64,000 nucleotides of DNA, taken from contig NC_030854.1 of NCBI RefSeq assembly GCF_000208745.1, positions 8,148,658-8,212,657 on the forward strand, read 5' to 3'. Positions 11,005-24,152 of the stretch are shown piece after piece. The stretch is from Theobroma cacao. Taxonomy: Eukaryota > Streptophyta > Magnoliopsida > Malvales > Malvaceae. The position numbers and the translations under genes were made by a program. The notes beneath the pieces were generated by a model. It was not told where the DNA came from. It did no database searches and worked only from the letters and a program-made list of their open reading frames with translations. Every line of letters starts with the position of its first letter. Positions within the stretch are counted from its first letter, which is position 1.

Positions 11005-12400
11005 TAGAGCTTACAGTAATAGTATCCTCCATGGAGGATAAATTGTTGTGTGATCTCTATGTAGCATTTGTACATCTAGGTCGTGCATTTCTTAACAACA
11101 ATGCACAGAGCAGAATTGATGAGGGGAACCGACCGCCATGGCGTTTTTACACGAGTGAGATGAGCAACAAGCTAGGGTGCAGCTGCCAGAAGCAGAATCA
11201 TTGCAATATCCAGTGATAGTAGTATATACCAATATTTTTAACAGAAAAAACCAAATAGTGGCAGCAGAATCACAAGATTACTTGTGGTTGCTGACCAGCT
11301 GGTTTGGTATTAGCTTTGAATTTGCCCCGTGACCCTTGATGTCCGGACCTAGCAAACTGTAACGTGATCCTTATGTACAAGCCCATCATAGTGGAATATG
11401 TAAAGGACTTGATACTGGAGAATGATTATGCACGTGAATGTGAATCACCTTGTTGTCTAGTGAGTAGCCTCTTGCACACTTGCATTGCATTCGATACTTC
11501 ATGTTGCTTGTAAAATTGTTCTCTTATTTTTATCTAATGAAAATGAGGGAGCTAATTGCCTGCCATGCATCCAATGATTTTGACTACTAGTGCAATGGGG
11601 AAAATACCTTATTCCTGAATCCTTATCTATGACAAACTATATCCATTTGTAACTTTAACATAAATTAAGAACAACATGATGGTACACTTGCTTCCAAATA
11701 AGTCTTGCTTCCAACACATCCTCATGGCCTTTGTGTCATGGGCCATACAACCTCTCAAGGCTTGTCCAACTCCCATTGGTTAAACTAAAAACATTGAAGT
11801 TCCTTTGTGTTTTTTTTTCTGTCACAACTCTTGCCAATCTCAAGTCAAAAGCTCAAGCATAGTTTTCTTCTTTTTCTTCCACTTGATTATAACCCTCATA
11901 ATCTCTTTTTAATCCTTAATACTTCAGGAATATGTTTGAATCCACCACTTACTACATTGAAAGTTCCTAATATACTTCTTCTCCAGTTGGTTGGTGCTCA
12001 ATAATTTTTTAATCAAATGACAAATGGTGTATATAGAAAGTCCGATCCCTAGGTCATTCCTGCTGTCATGTCAGTTTCTGTGGTCATAAATGTATATATG
12101 TTATATTAAAAGGCCATTAACCTTCCTAACCAATACATTAACAATCATCTTAACTCCATCGACTAATCAACCCTTTGTATGGATTGATCTTTTCTATAAT
12201 GACACGGTATACCCTATCCAGTTGAAAATGGGAAAATCCATCATCACAATAAACTCATGATGCTAATTAATGACAGCCATGTAACAAGTTCCATATTTTC
12301 AATAAAAACCATTTGATGATCCTAATGCATGCAAAACCTTTTTGTAATAAAAGAAATGCTGTTGAGGGTATTTTTTTATAAACATTAATATATTTCTTCT
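11005..12400. other. intergenic region upstream of the OFP6-like gene
   Basis: AT-rich DNA without recognisable coding sequence; the short frames at 11031-11216 and 11807-12004 have no family features. The promoter of the plus-strand OVATE gene should lie in the right part. A TATAAATA box-like sequence is at 12402-12409. Confidence 0.4.
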
Positions 12401-12652
12401 TGTATAAATATCATCTTAATCAAATGTTGAACGGTTGTGATCAACGTGTCCTGAAAACCGAAAGTGACAAAGCAGTCACTCTATCACCCTATGGACCCTC
12501 CTTGCTCACATGCAGGATTTATAGACAACTTCCCCATGTTCAGTCAATTGCCTCATCCCAACTCCAAGGTCCAAGCCAAGGCACTCTTTTCTCTCTTTTT
12601 CGCTCCTTGCACTCTAAACTCTAAAACCTCTCATTTTCTTTCTCTGCTAAAA

Positions 12653-12751
12653 ATGTCAAGCAACAGGAAAAAGCTGATCTTCAACACAGTATCAGTCAGC
12701 TTAGGCTGCAGCAGCTGCAAGAAGCCGAAGCTCACTAGTTTTTTTAACCCA

Positions 12752-12783
<32 letters not shown>

Positions 12784-13255
12784 ATCCCGTTCTTACAATA
12801 CCCATTCTTTTTACAACTACTCTTCCTCAAGCTCTTCCAAGAAAACAACCCATTGTTCCTTCTCAGAATATGAAACTGCCACCTCTTTTTCTCCAAGCAC
12901 AGACACTCCTGAGCACTGGGACATGGACACCGACACGGACCAGGAAATAGAGGGTTCAATGGCCACCGTACGAGGGTTTGGCCGTGTGGGAGGAGAGAGC
13001 CTGGCGGTGGAGAAAGACTCCGATGACCCTTATTTGGATTTCAGGCACTCCATGTTGCAAATGATATTGGAGAAGGAGATATATTCCAAAGATGATTTAA
13101 GGGAGCTTCTCAACTGTTTCTTGCAGCTGAATTCGCCTCATCATCATGGGATTATTGTTAGAGCTTTCACGGAGATCTGGAACGGGGTGTTCTCCGTCAA
13201 GCCTGGTGGGGCGTCTCCGAAGCTGCATTTTGGGTACAGGCCACGTGACTTCTAG
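12653..13255 (+). CDS. OVATE family protein, OFP6-like
   Basis: Single-exon gene of 200 residues. I start at the ATG at 12653 (MSSNRKKLIF) because this is the typical N-terminus for this OFP subgroup; the frame stays open upstream to 12464, but that extension does not look like OFP. Order: basic start; VSVSLGCSSCKKPKL; FFNP followed by a Lys-Pro repeat (about residues 30-43); Ser-rich linker; acidic stretch; then the C-terminal OVATE domain (about residues 120-185) with DDPYLDFRHSMLQMI, LRELLNCFLQLN and a closing ITEIWNGVF-like helix (here RAFTEIWNGVF). OFPs are plant-specific repressors of growth genes that partner with TALE homeodomain and TRM proteins. It is paired with a second OFP at 24.2-24.9 kb on the opposite strand. 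Confidence 0.9.
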
Positions 13256-13317
13256 GTGCTGCTGCTGCCACGGTTTTGGTTTTTTGGGGCTTAGTTTCGA
13301 GTACAGTCCCATGGGTT

Positions 13318-13323
13318 AATAAA
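13318..13323 (+). terminator. AATAAA polyadenylation signal candidate of the OFP6-like gene
   Basis: Canonical AATAAA 63 bp after the OFP6-like stop codon, in AT-rich DNA and on the coding strand. Confidence 0.45.
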
Positions 13324-13329
13324 ATATTA

Positions 13330-14990
13330 GTATATTACAAGGGAGAGCTTAATTATAAACACTTGTTAAGGTAGTATTTAAAGAAATATTTTCGTATTCA
13401 ATGCTATAGTAAGTTGTGAATGTGAAGCTTTTTGATGCATTAAATGAAAATATTTCTTTAAATAAAAACCTTTAACATGTAGCCTTTGGCTTATGTTCAG
13501 TTAACTTCTAGTCATGTAAACAGTAGAAGTAGAATGTGTAAAAGACCCAGCAATATATACATATAATATGGGTCATGTGTAAGATTAAGAATGGTAGTGT
13601 ACCAGTTAAAATGTTATGAGCTTTGCAAATGATTGTCGCAAATTTCAGAGAACTAAGCTGTATCTTCTCTTTTGTTTCTTTTTCTTTCCCCTTTGGGTAC
13701 TTGGACCAGCTGCAGACAAGTTTACCCCACAAAAGGGTTTTGCTTTAACGGTAAACGTTGTACTAGTATACTAGAGCCATGAACAATATGATGATAATTA
13801 AAGGGTTAAAAACATAATGGATTGAATCTGGAAGATCATTTGCCACAGGAAGCACAAAGCATTGCTCGTGGTGGCCTACCTAGTGGGTTCAGCGGGGAAG
13901 AGCTCACTCTGACCTTTTATCCTCTTTTGGGCAAAGCATGTGGCAAGTTTTTAGTGGTAAACTAAACTTATAGCAGAATAGGACAGTCACAGAGAGGGCA
14001 GCTTGTAGAAGAGCCAAAGCAAATGGGTTGGTGGTGGCCTGATATGTTGTCTGCTTGTGGGTTTGCGGGCAGGGGCTAGTCAACCTCAAAATCCTGGCCC
14101 GGTTTTGTATGTGGTCTTGGGTGGGAAAAGATAGGCATTGGGATTTGAAACAGTAATAATTAGACAAGAGTGTCATTTTGTAGTGGTGACACAGCTGCTG
14201 TCAATGCGGCTTTAATGTAGTAAGAAATGGAGTAATTTTTGTGACAGGCTTTCTGCATTTCCCAACACAGTAATCCTTAGCTATTATTATTATTATTTTC
14301 AGTATTAAAATTGCCCCTTGACTTCGATGCATATGGGTCTTTCTCACTCTCATTCACAACTTGCACCAACTTCAACTTGTAGAAGATATTATTTTAAGGT
14401 AAAATGCAAGATTTTGGCTGATGGGAAAATTGAATTGGAGAATCTTCAACCAGAAAACCATGATGCTTGTTTTTGCATACTATTTGATCAGGGAAACACA
14501 TAATTCCCTGTTCAAATTCATCATAAACTCTTCAAATCTTTCCCTAACATCTCCATTAATTACTAAGCACAATCCAAAATCTAACTCAGCGGCATAATAT
14601 TGAATCATCCAATTAACAAAACTTTAAACCAATTCCCTTAATGGTCTAGCTAGTTATCTTGGATGACTTGAGCAACATCTGGGTTAAATGAAGAACTGAC
14701 ATGCATCCCAGTGGAACTGTGTAATGAAATGGACCACAGGAATATATTTACCAACCAAAAATTGAAAATTTTGTTGAACAAAAACTGTTTAATTGGTGCT
14801 TGATATCAATTTAGTAGTTAACCTATTGAAACCATTTAAATAATATTTCCCATCTGATCACTCTGAAGCCTGACATTAATACATCGTATATCAATAATAT
14901 CATATTAACCAACATCAGCCGATCTTAAGCAATCCTTCTACTCAAAAATGAAATCTTTAAAGCTTCAGCAGAAGCAACAGATTATTTTAT
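13330..14990. other. intergenic region
   Basis: AT-rich. The short frames at 13508-13732, 13904-14176 and 14318-14503 show no family features. Nothing else recognised. Confidence 0.4.
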
Positions 14991-15049
14991 GAGAATTGGA
15001 GTGGGGAGTGCCATCTCTTATATTTTTTCTGTGCCTTTCAATAACTATT

Positions 15050-16890
15050 TCGAAAATGTACTTGTCAGATGAATTAAAGGACTTAATTGTAGTTCGATTT
15101 CAAGGGTTGGTCAAGTCCATGGATCAATCTGCCAATCTCCATGCTGGTGCAAAGTGGGAACACAAGGGACCTTGGTTGCAACCAAGCATCAGACCTGGAA
15201 TCCCCTTTTATGATTGAACATTTGTGACAATTCCAAACCAATAAGGTAAGCTTGCCACCCTACTTTACTTCATCTTTATTTTCTTTATACATACCTTTGC
15301 TGAAAATGGGACAATAGTTCTGCCTGTTCCCACTTTAAAAAAAAAAAAAAATCACGCCTGTTACTGTACATTTTGTATCAATTTTTTTTTTTTAATTACG
15401 TGAGAGGAGATACATACTGCTATGTCATAGATTTCACTTCTTTTTCTAACAGTTTGAACTTAAGATTTTCCTCCTATGGTTAATTTTTGATAGAGGTTTT
15501 CCCACTGCCAAAGTCTAACAATTCAGCCCTCAAGGTAGAAAACAAATAGCATATGATCAGAAGTTGGTTTTAGTAAGTAGACAAAATTACATATCAATCT
15601 AATCTCTTGACACCTTTCTCTCATAGTGGGGGACATTTCTTAATTTGGTGGCCTGAGAAAAATGTAGCCTAACATGGTCACCCTACCTCAGCTGAAATCG
15701 AGAAGTAACATGCAAAACGTTTACAATTGAATGACAAACATGTAAAATGCCTTAAAAGAGTCTAACCAAATACAGTACTAGTTTGTAAGGTAATTTATCA
15801 GTAAATCAATAACTGTGATACATGTACCGCATTTAAAAGTATTCATGAGAAGAATCCCAATCCCAACTAGTGCATTATATTTTTGGGGAGAGGAATGAAA
15901 TGAGAAACTTCACAAAGTTCAGTTAAAAATTGAGACATGTTTTATGGAAATCGTTGGGGTTTAAGCATAAATGGGAACCGAGTTCTCCAAATAGTTGACT
16001 TTGATAATGTGTAGGGAACTGTAGTTCAGATGGGGTGTGCAATTGACAATGATGGTTGCTTCTGTCCCTTTCTTTCTTTTCGCAGTATCTCATAACTATT
16101 CCATAAATGAGGTTGTCTGATCAAGAAAAGGGCTTAAATGTGGTCTGCTTTCAAGTATTTGTCAAATCCAAATTATCATCAATCTCGGAATCTTGGGCCT
16201 ACAAGTAGTGGAAACACAAAGGGACCTTCATCATGAGCCAGAGCCAGAGCCAGAGCCAGACCTGAGAACTGTCTCTCACTCTTTCTGATTCAGATTATTG
16301 AGGATTGCAAGCAATCCAGTACTAGTCCGCAACTTTTAAAAGCCTTGTTTTTTTGCTAACAAAATAAAATTTCTACCCGCAAAAAGATATCCTCAACTGT
16401 ACTTTCTCTCGTGTTCCAAGGGAAAAATTCCGTAGCACTTTCTTTCTCCCCACAGTAATTAAGCTACATATACACACATTTTATCCTTATAAACCTTTTT
16501 CATCCTCAGTGAAACAAGTAATACTATTGATTAGTCTTTAATGACATGAAAATAGTAATCAATTCGTTTGAGATTTGAGTGTTGGATACTTTTATCATTT
16601 ATCTAATGGAAATTAAAATTGTAGTAAAAATCTAGTTTAACTGAAATGCTCTGAACAGAGGTTGAACTTAAGGCACTGGTTTGCTACTTTGAGATGTTCT
16701 TCACATTAATTTATTTCCCAAAAAAATTAATAAGTCAGCCTCAATGTTGAAAAATATCAAAGAAGTAGACATAATGGCCATCTCTATCTAGCTTAACTTT
16801 AACACCTTCCCTGATAGTGGGGAACAATCTCATTGCTTTTGAGGCTAGAAAAACGCACACTGCCTCAACTGAAACCAAAAAACTAACATG
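15050..16890. repeat. old tandem duplication, units about 1.05-1.19 kb apart
   Basis: Two blocks recur in the same order. Block A at 15060-15200 (tgtcagatgaattaaagg ... ggaaca caagggacctt) matches 16110-16230 (tgtctgatcaagaaaagg ... ggaaacacaaagggacctt). Block B at 15610-15720 (atagtgggggacat ... cctcagctgaaatcgag) matches 16800-16895 (atagtggggaacaa ... cctcaactgaaaccaaa). Divergence is considerable. Neither copy keeps a good open frame. It could be a duplicated non-coding or regulatory block, or an eroded gene. Confidence 0.6.
16235..16260. repeat. hexamer microsatellite (GAGCCA)4
   Basis: Four tandem copies of gagcca inside the right unit of the 15-17 kb duplication; the left unit lacks them. 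Confidence 0.9.
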
Positions 16891-16899
16891 GGTCTCTAA

Positions 16900-19800
16900 A
16901 AGATAAGGAATGAAAAAAACAAACGAACAAAGCCCTCCAACATATTGTATAGTTTTGTACTCGGATTTGAACAAGGGCAATTGCTTGCAGTAAGTCACTT
17001 CCTGCATCTCCACTTTTTGAAGGAAAAAATCTCAGCAGCTGTAAACTCCTTTGTTAAGTGTGTTTTTCCTTCCACATCAATGAAGAGAGAGGCCATGGAT
17101 TTCCATTATCCGTCTCATTTCAATGCCTTCACATATCCTTCTCCATTTGGTAAATTTGGCTTAGCTGATGCGCATCTCTGGATCCTTAATTGTGATTCCC
17201 TTTTCCTTTAATTAGGCTATGACTTATGACCCATTACTAGATTTTATGGTACGATTTTCTTTAAGCTCTGGTAGCCCTCTTACTCATCTATTCATAGAAA
17301 GGGGCAGGAAATTTGTGTGTTGGACCAGAAATGGATTATGGTGTGGTTCTCAATTGTCATGGCAATTTTGTCAATATTAGAATATGTATGGTTGTTGCGA
17401 AAAGAACAGACAATTTTAATGTTCGGAAAATGAAGTTAAAAGTACCTAAGGGCACTCCTTGCCCCAATGAATTGTTACATTTTGATTTGGAAGATCAAGA
17501 TTTGAGACTTAAAGGTAAAGAGGTTTGTGACAATACAAAAGAAAAAGAGGCCACATTAGAGTCGAATCAAATGAATTAACCAGTCACAACAAGGACAGGG
17601 AACCCCATAGTTTCATTCCTTGTCCCTCAAAGAGGTGCCCTTAATTGCCATGTCTTAAAAGGTTTATATTCCTAATGTTTTCTCTCAAAGACATTTTTAG
17701 GGTGGTTCTAACTTTCACTTTATAGATTGCTATTCCATCTATCTAACAAGCGGTGCAGACTAAGGACCCTGCAAGGCTGTCAACTGACAACACTTGAGGG
17801 TTCCATGTGGCTCAATTAAACGGAGACAAGTCAACAATGCTATCAAAAATTGACATATTGTGTCCTCATCTCTTTCCCTTTAGCAGAATGCATTTAGAAG
17901 CACAACGACTGCTTATAACTTGTTGGTTTTTTTCTTTTTAAGGATTTTGATAAAAACTTCTAGATTCCAGTTGTGATATTTTCTTGTATATCCAATTTGG
18001 GTTATTGTATTATGGGATGGTTAATCAATTTGAATTTAGCGTGCGTTGGATACCTCAGAGATTTTCCAAGTCATATCATGGATTCATTGATAACATGAGA
18101 TTGAATAAGATAAAGTAACTGTTTGAGTAGAATCAAGAAACGTAGAAGCCCATTTGGAATTAATCTGAAACATAAGTATTGTTTAGTCGCGTTTACATGG
18201 TGTTTAGATGGCTTACAGGTAGAAGCAAATAAAAAACACTCACCCACAACATTTGCTACAATGGTTTCATGTCTTAAAGCCCAAGTAGTTTTGGTTGCGG
18301 TCCGCAATCCCGACTGGATAAGCTAACAATGGATGCAACAAAAGGAGCCCATGAACTGCAAAACCCCACACCCCCCCCCCCCTCCCCCAAAAAAAAAAGA
18401 CCAAATTTTCATGGGCTGGCGTCATCCCCAGAGAGACCCATGTATTAAATACGGTAGACAATCTGTAGAAACTCTGCAATTCAAGAATTGTTAAATAGTT
18501 AAAACCTTACTTGGGAGGTGCAGGTTGAAAGTTAAAATCTATAAAACAGTTGGCCATATTCTCTTTTTGAAAATATACAGCCTTTCCAAATTGAAAATAT
18601 CAAGCAAATGTCAGGGATGGCATTCAAGCCAGTGGAAAGAAGAGGTGGCCAGTTAGTTAGGTGCAATCCGCAAAAAATGCATTCAATGGTAAGAACTAAC
18701 TCTAGACTATGAGGAAAAAAAAAAAAGTGACAGAAACAAAGCATCAGCAAGATTTCAGCAGGGTTTGATTATTCACAAAACTCAAGCGCAAGGTTATTAA
18801 TTTGGACAGCAAAGGACTCATTCACAAGTCACTATCTCTCTAATTCCAAAAACAAATTTATATTTGGATCGATTTTCTAAGAAGTAATGCTAGCCAGCAG
18901 TACTTTTTTCCTTTCCACTGATTCACTGTAGCTTTTATTTGCCATAAATTTTGGGTTTGTTTAGTCATTTACTTCATCTGCTATCTGCCAGACACTGCTG
19001 CTTTTGTTATGAATTATGATCCATTTTTGGGATAGCTAGGCATTTGCAAACCTTTGTAAGTTAAACTAGGGAGTAAAACATTGGTAGATTTGAAGTAAAA
19101 GCCTAAACTTGTGCAGCATGAAAATTTTCCGAGTGATTTTTATACAGGTGGTTTTAAGTTAAATAATTAAGAACAACATTGTTGTGCGTATTGGGTTTTT
19201 GGAATTTTGACCCATTTAGCCTTTTCCCATTTCCATAAGGAGAAAAATTCCAGAACAAACACAAAATTAAGTTTGAGTCATCTAAATCTAATAAGCACTG
19301 TTGTTGAACGGTACAGAAGGCTCTGGTCCCAGGAGAGGAGAGGCCATTCATACACTTTGACATCAAAGAGCTTAACTGGAAGTTGGTGTTAAGTCGACTG
19401 TCACTGTGGGTATCAGAAAATATGATGATGGCCTGTGAAATATGACTTAAATAGCCTGTATCCTTACCATCTTAATTGAATAATTAATGATGGCAGCCTG
19501 ATAGGTAATAAGAGTAAACACAGAAATACCGTAACTTCATGGTTGATTGTTTTAGATGTAATGTTTTGCAAAATATTACATTTTTCTTTTTATCTCTTGA
19601 ATTGTTAATGATAGTAGAATATTAAAAAGTAATCAGTACTATACATGGTTTTTGTTCAATTATTATTATATAATAAAAAGAGATGTATCATTGTAAATGT
19701 TGACTATTATTTTTTTTTTTAAGATTTGAAAAAAAGAGATTCGAATTCTATTTTTTAAGTAAAAAAATCATGTACTAATCAATAAATCAAATACTCGAAT

Positions 19801-22327
19801 GCATTTTAACTTATCATTTCTTTTGATGTTATTTGATTATAAGCATAATAATATATATAAAAAATAAAAACAACTAAAATAAATAAAATAATTATATCAC
19901 GTGAACTACTGTAAAAGTAATATAACATAAGTCACAAGGTTCATATGTTAATTCCATTTATGAGATTTTTTGGAAAATTTGGTTTGATATCTCAAATATA
20001 GAGATAGTTAAAAAATCTTTCTTCTAACCTTTCGTTAAAGTATGAGTGATTTTTTTTTTCGAAAATTTTCTTTTTCATAAAAAACAAGCGAGGGTGTCAC
20101 GAAACCCACTACTACACTACATGTTGTGGGTAATGTGTTTCTCTTGTTATGCGCATATTACTCTTACTAACTGTTTTCAATATGCACGTGTTTTTGTAAT
20201 ATGCGCATGTTACGCCCAAATTACCATTCTTTTCTAGTATATAAAACGTTTTGACAAGTTTATCAGTGTGACACACTAGAATTTCAATATACTCCCCTCT
20301 AACATATCCTCTCTCTTTATTCTCTTTCCAAGTGCTCTCTTTTACTTATTCCTATCCAACGTGCTTGTTCTCCACTGCTATGTCAGTACACTTTCTCTAA
20401 TTAATTTGTATCCCGCACCTTTTGTTATAAGTGCTCAACGCTTCAAATGCATCGCACTTTATTTATTATAATATTATATTTTTTTATTGAAAAAACCCTT
20501 TACAATCGCCAATGTTCAAATTGCAATAATTTATATAATATATTTTTTTCCAAATTAGATGAAAAAATTATGAAAAGAAAATCCAAGCACAACTTCATTA
20601 GTCCTTCAAATGTATATAAAGGAGCGAGCTATATATGCAAGACATTAAATCTATATAGAGTTTACAGGATTGTCTATTTTTGGATGGAAGAAATGAAGTT
20701 TGTAGGGAGAAGTGACTTTTTCTAATTGTGTAATTGATCAAAATCTTCGTGTAATAAAAAATAAATAAATATTTTCCAAAAAGTTGAAAATGTTATCCAT
20801 GCAAACTGCTAAGCCTTGCAAAAAACCAAGAGCTCCCTTTGATTCTTAAAAGAAAAGATAAAAAAAAATGACAGCAAAAATGAGGCGTTTAATGAATGCA
20901 TAAGTCCAAATCCAAGTCTCCAAAGCCTAGGATTAAATGCACAGACAGCAACTTCCAGACTGTTTTGGTCGTATTTTCCGTGAAAAACGATTTTCTTGGA
21001 AAATGGGGTTCCTCCATTAATGTGTCATTATCTCACTAATTACCATACAATGGACCATGATTTAATGGTTTTTTGAAATGCACGTTGTTTGGTTTCCTCC
21101 AAGCTTTGGACAAGTAAAAGCCTGCAGAGCAAATGGCTACGAGGATGAGTTTGTTTGTCCCAAGCACAAATGATCTAGTGCAGATGGATCCATTTTTGGC
21201 ACAGACACCTTCATATTATTGAATGATACCACCACCATCCATTTATGAACTCCGAAATGATAGAAACGCTAATTAAATCATTGGAGTGGATTATAAAATT
21301 TGATATATACATATTATCATAAATGTTTGCGATCCATCTCAAAATCAAACAAAATATTAAATTAAAAATATCTTCATATTAATAATATATAATTGAGCGT
21401 GACAAATTATTATCTTCAACATACTGAAATTAAGATATTTTCTTAATGAACAAGCTTGCTTAATTAATGTAATAGCCTAACAGGTGGATAATCAACATCT
21501 CTCTTGAGGTACGTGGATATATTGATTTTGCAACTCCAACAACTTTTGATTTTGAAAAATCGAGAGAGGAAAACATGGCAAGAAATTTTGGGCCCGTTGC
21601 ATTAAATAACTACTTTTCTTGTGCTTTTTAACTCACTGTCTTCTAGGCCAAGTCAAATTCATAAATACATGAATGGAGAAAAGCAGCCCGCTGCCCTCAA
21701 TATCCAAGCTAGGATCCTATTTTGTTCTAAATCTTACCCTAGCTTGTATTAATTACTTTTATTTTACTTTGCTAAGTGTGAGGATTTATTTGTTTTTTCA
21801 ATTAAAAAACAGAGCAGGGCACACGGTTTAGAAGCTTCGGCGCTGAGAAGAATCTTAGGCTATCAGCCCTGAGATTGAAGCCGAAATTCTTAAACATTGA
21901 GCGTTGACGATTACGTTATTTTTATTTTTATTTTTATTTTATTCGGGATTAAAAAAAAATCATATTGAAGAGCAGATCTTTGGATTCTCACATGTCTTTA
22001 AAAAGTTGTCATTTAATATTGTTCCTAACTTTTTATTGCTTTTAAATTAAAAGGCTGGTGAAATTTATGAATGCCATTTAATTACCACTTGAATGATGGA
22101 TACACCTAACAAGCTGCAATGGTACTGCTATGAAATTTGAATTGGCCGCTAAAACTAATTTTCTATCTTTATTTCTGCAAAGCTTAATAAATGACTTTGC
22201 AGAGTTGCAAGAGTTTTCCCTCTAAACGAAGCTCGGAGAACTTGGCCAATTACACCCTATCAAAGATTTTTCTTTTTTTTTTTTAAATTCACCATATTCA
22301 ATTACAAAGTCTAAGGGAGTTTGGATA

Positions 22328-22378
<51 letters not shown>

Positions 22379-24150
22379 TTAACATTCTGGATTACAATAC
22401 TATGACAAATCTAAATTGATGATGTGCAATATATGAAAGGGCACGGCGATCCTTCTCTGTGTTAGTGTTGCTTAGCCTCAACGTACACTAGCTAGCAAGT
22501 ACCAAAATCGAATATACTATCTAATTGAGGTACATGATAGATTGCATCTCAAAAATAGATTATAATTACGTAATCTAGTGGTTTATGTTTTTTGTTTAAC
22601 AAATTTTAAAGGGAAAAAAAGGAATGTAGAAAAATCAATAACAAGTGTAATTCAGCAGACATGACATATGTAAATTTGATAAGAATCACAAATAGTACTA
22701 TTTAAGGAAACACTGAATCATATATCACTTTCAACGATAAAATTAAAGGAATGACCAAATTATCTGGTTTGATAATACCACGGCCCGCTCCGCCCCTTAG
22801 TCTTACCACCACTCCTTTTCCCTCATGGCAGCGACATTCCCCTTCCCTCACTAGAGAATATGTGCAAATCTTGTTTTTTCTCATAACATTTAGTTCACTC
22901 GAACGAGAAATTAAGCAAGAAAAACAAAGCAAGCAGGGCCTATTCCCATTAGGCAATTCCATGAGGAGCCCCACGCTTGCTTTGTTTCTTTCTTGCTTCT
23001 TCTTTTCTTTTTTAAGGAAAAGGATATTAACTTTTTAATTTGCTTTATCTGAAAATGTTTCTGGAAGCCATTAGAAAGCTGAGTGAGTTGCATGCAGGAG
23101 GGAGGCCTTTCTTTGTTTTCATTCAGAAATTTTGGAGCTGCTTTTTCGGTACATATGAGGAACGCAGGAAGATCCCACCTTTGGGATTTTTTTTTTTACT
23201 TTTTTTATAAAAGATAAATTCCTGCATGGTTGATTATTTTGATTCTCAAAAATTAGGAAAATATATATTCTCAAATTTGTTGGTTAGAAAGATAATATTG
23301 CTGCAGCTGCAAGGATACGAGTGTAGGACCATGCCGAAGTCCGGGCTGGAATTGTACCTATCAGATGATAATGACTATCCATTTTGAAATCAACGGCTGT
23401 GATCTCTCCATCGTATGTCAGGATTTTCCCAGCACACAGAGGTACTGCCAGGTGAAATGAATCGAATGGTGCATATTGCTCAATCGTAGACGCAACACGT
23501 GTGCTGATTTTGTTTGGCAGATACCTAGCTATCATCACCCTCTATCTTTTTCCCTACAAGATTTACAAGGAATGCCTAAAACTTGAACGGAAAATTTATA
23601 AATACAAATTAAGAGAAATGTTAATCTATATATAGCAATATTAAATAATAATTTAATTATCCCTATAAATATCCATTAACCAGACTCTTAATTCAGTTAT
23701 TAGCTAAGATAAATGCATAAATTATCCCACATGGAAATCAGGAGCAGAATACCGTTGATGCAAAGCTCTGGTAAATTTTCTTTTAATTATTGTTATTTTT
23801 TTAAAAAAAATAAAGATTGATTACTTTTACCTTATGATATAAAAAGTTTGTCTCATGTTGATGACAGACAATGTTATGTTCTTTCATTAAACAAAAAGGT
23901 TTCCCAAAAGCAGAAAAAACAAGCTTGAAATTGCATGGAAATTTCCCTGTACTCTTAAAAGTTGTATTTCCATTAATTGCGGAATGCAACATGATGGCAT
24001 GTGCATTGTCTAAACATTGGTCTGGACTAGTGTTTGGTGAGATAGAAACAAGGGGAAAGAAAATTTAAGAATGAGAAAAGAATCAAGAAAAGAAAAAGTT
24101 CACTATCATTTCTAAAATTTAGTGGGTATACACAATATTTTCCGATATTG
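16900..24150. other. intergenic region between the two OFP genes
   Basis: About 7 kb of AT-rich DNA without a gene I can support. Short frames at 16945-17211, 17313-17579, 20447-20725 and 23284-23538 have no recognisable domain. Simple repeats include a C-run then A-run at 18370-18400, an ATTTT-type run at 21918-21942 and a long AT microsatellite at 22331-22374. The promoter of the minus-strand OFP lies on the far side of that gene, so this stretch is 3' to both OFPs. Confidence 0.4.
22331..22374. repeat. (AT)n microsatellite
   Basis: About 22 uninterrupted AT dinucleotides. Likely length-variable between individuals. Confidence 0.95.
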
Positions 24151-24152
24151 AA

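Noticed and set aside
12464..12652. Upstream in-frame extension of the OFP6-like gene
   Set aside because: The conserved OFP start is MSSNRKKL at 12653; the extension is of 5'-UTR composition and unlike OFP.
23284..23538. 84-residue minus-strand frame
   Set aside because: Reads like ordinary protein composition, but I recognise no family, and there is no splice or neighbour context to support it.
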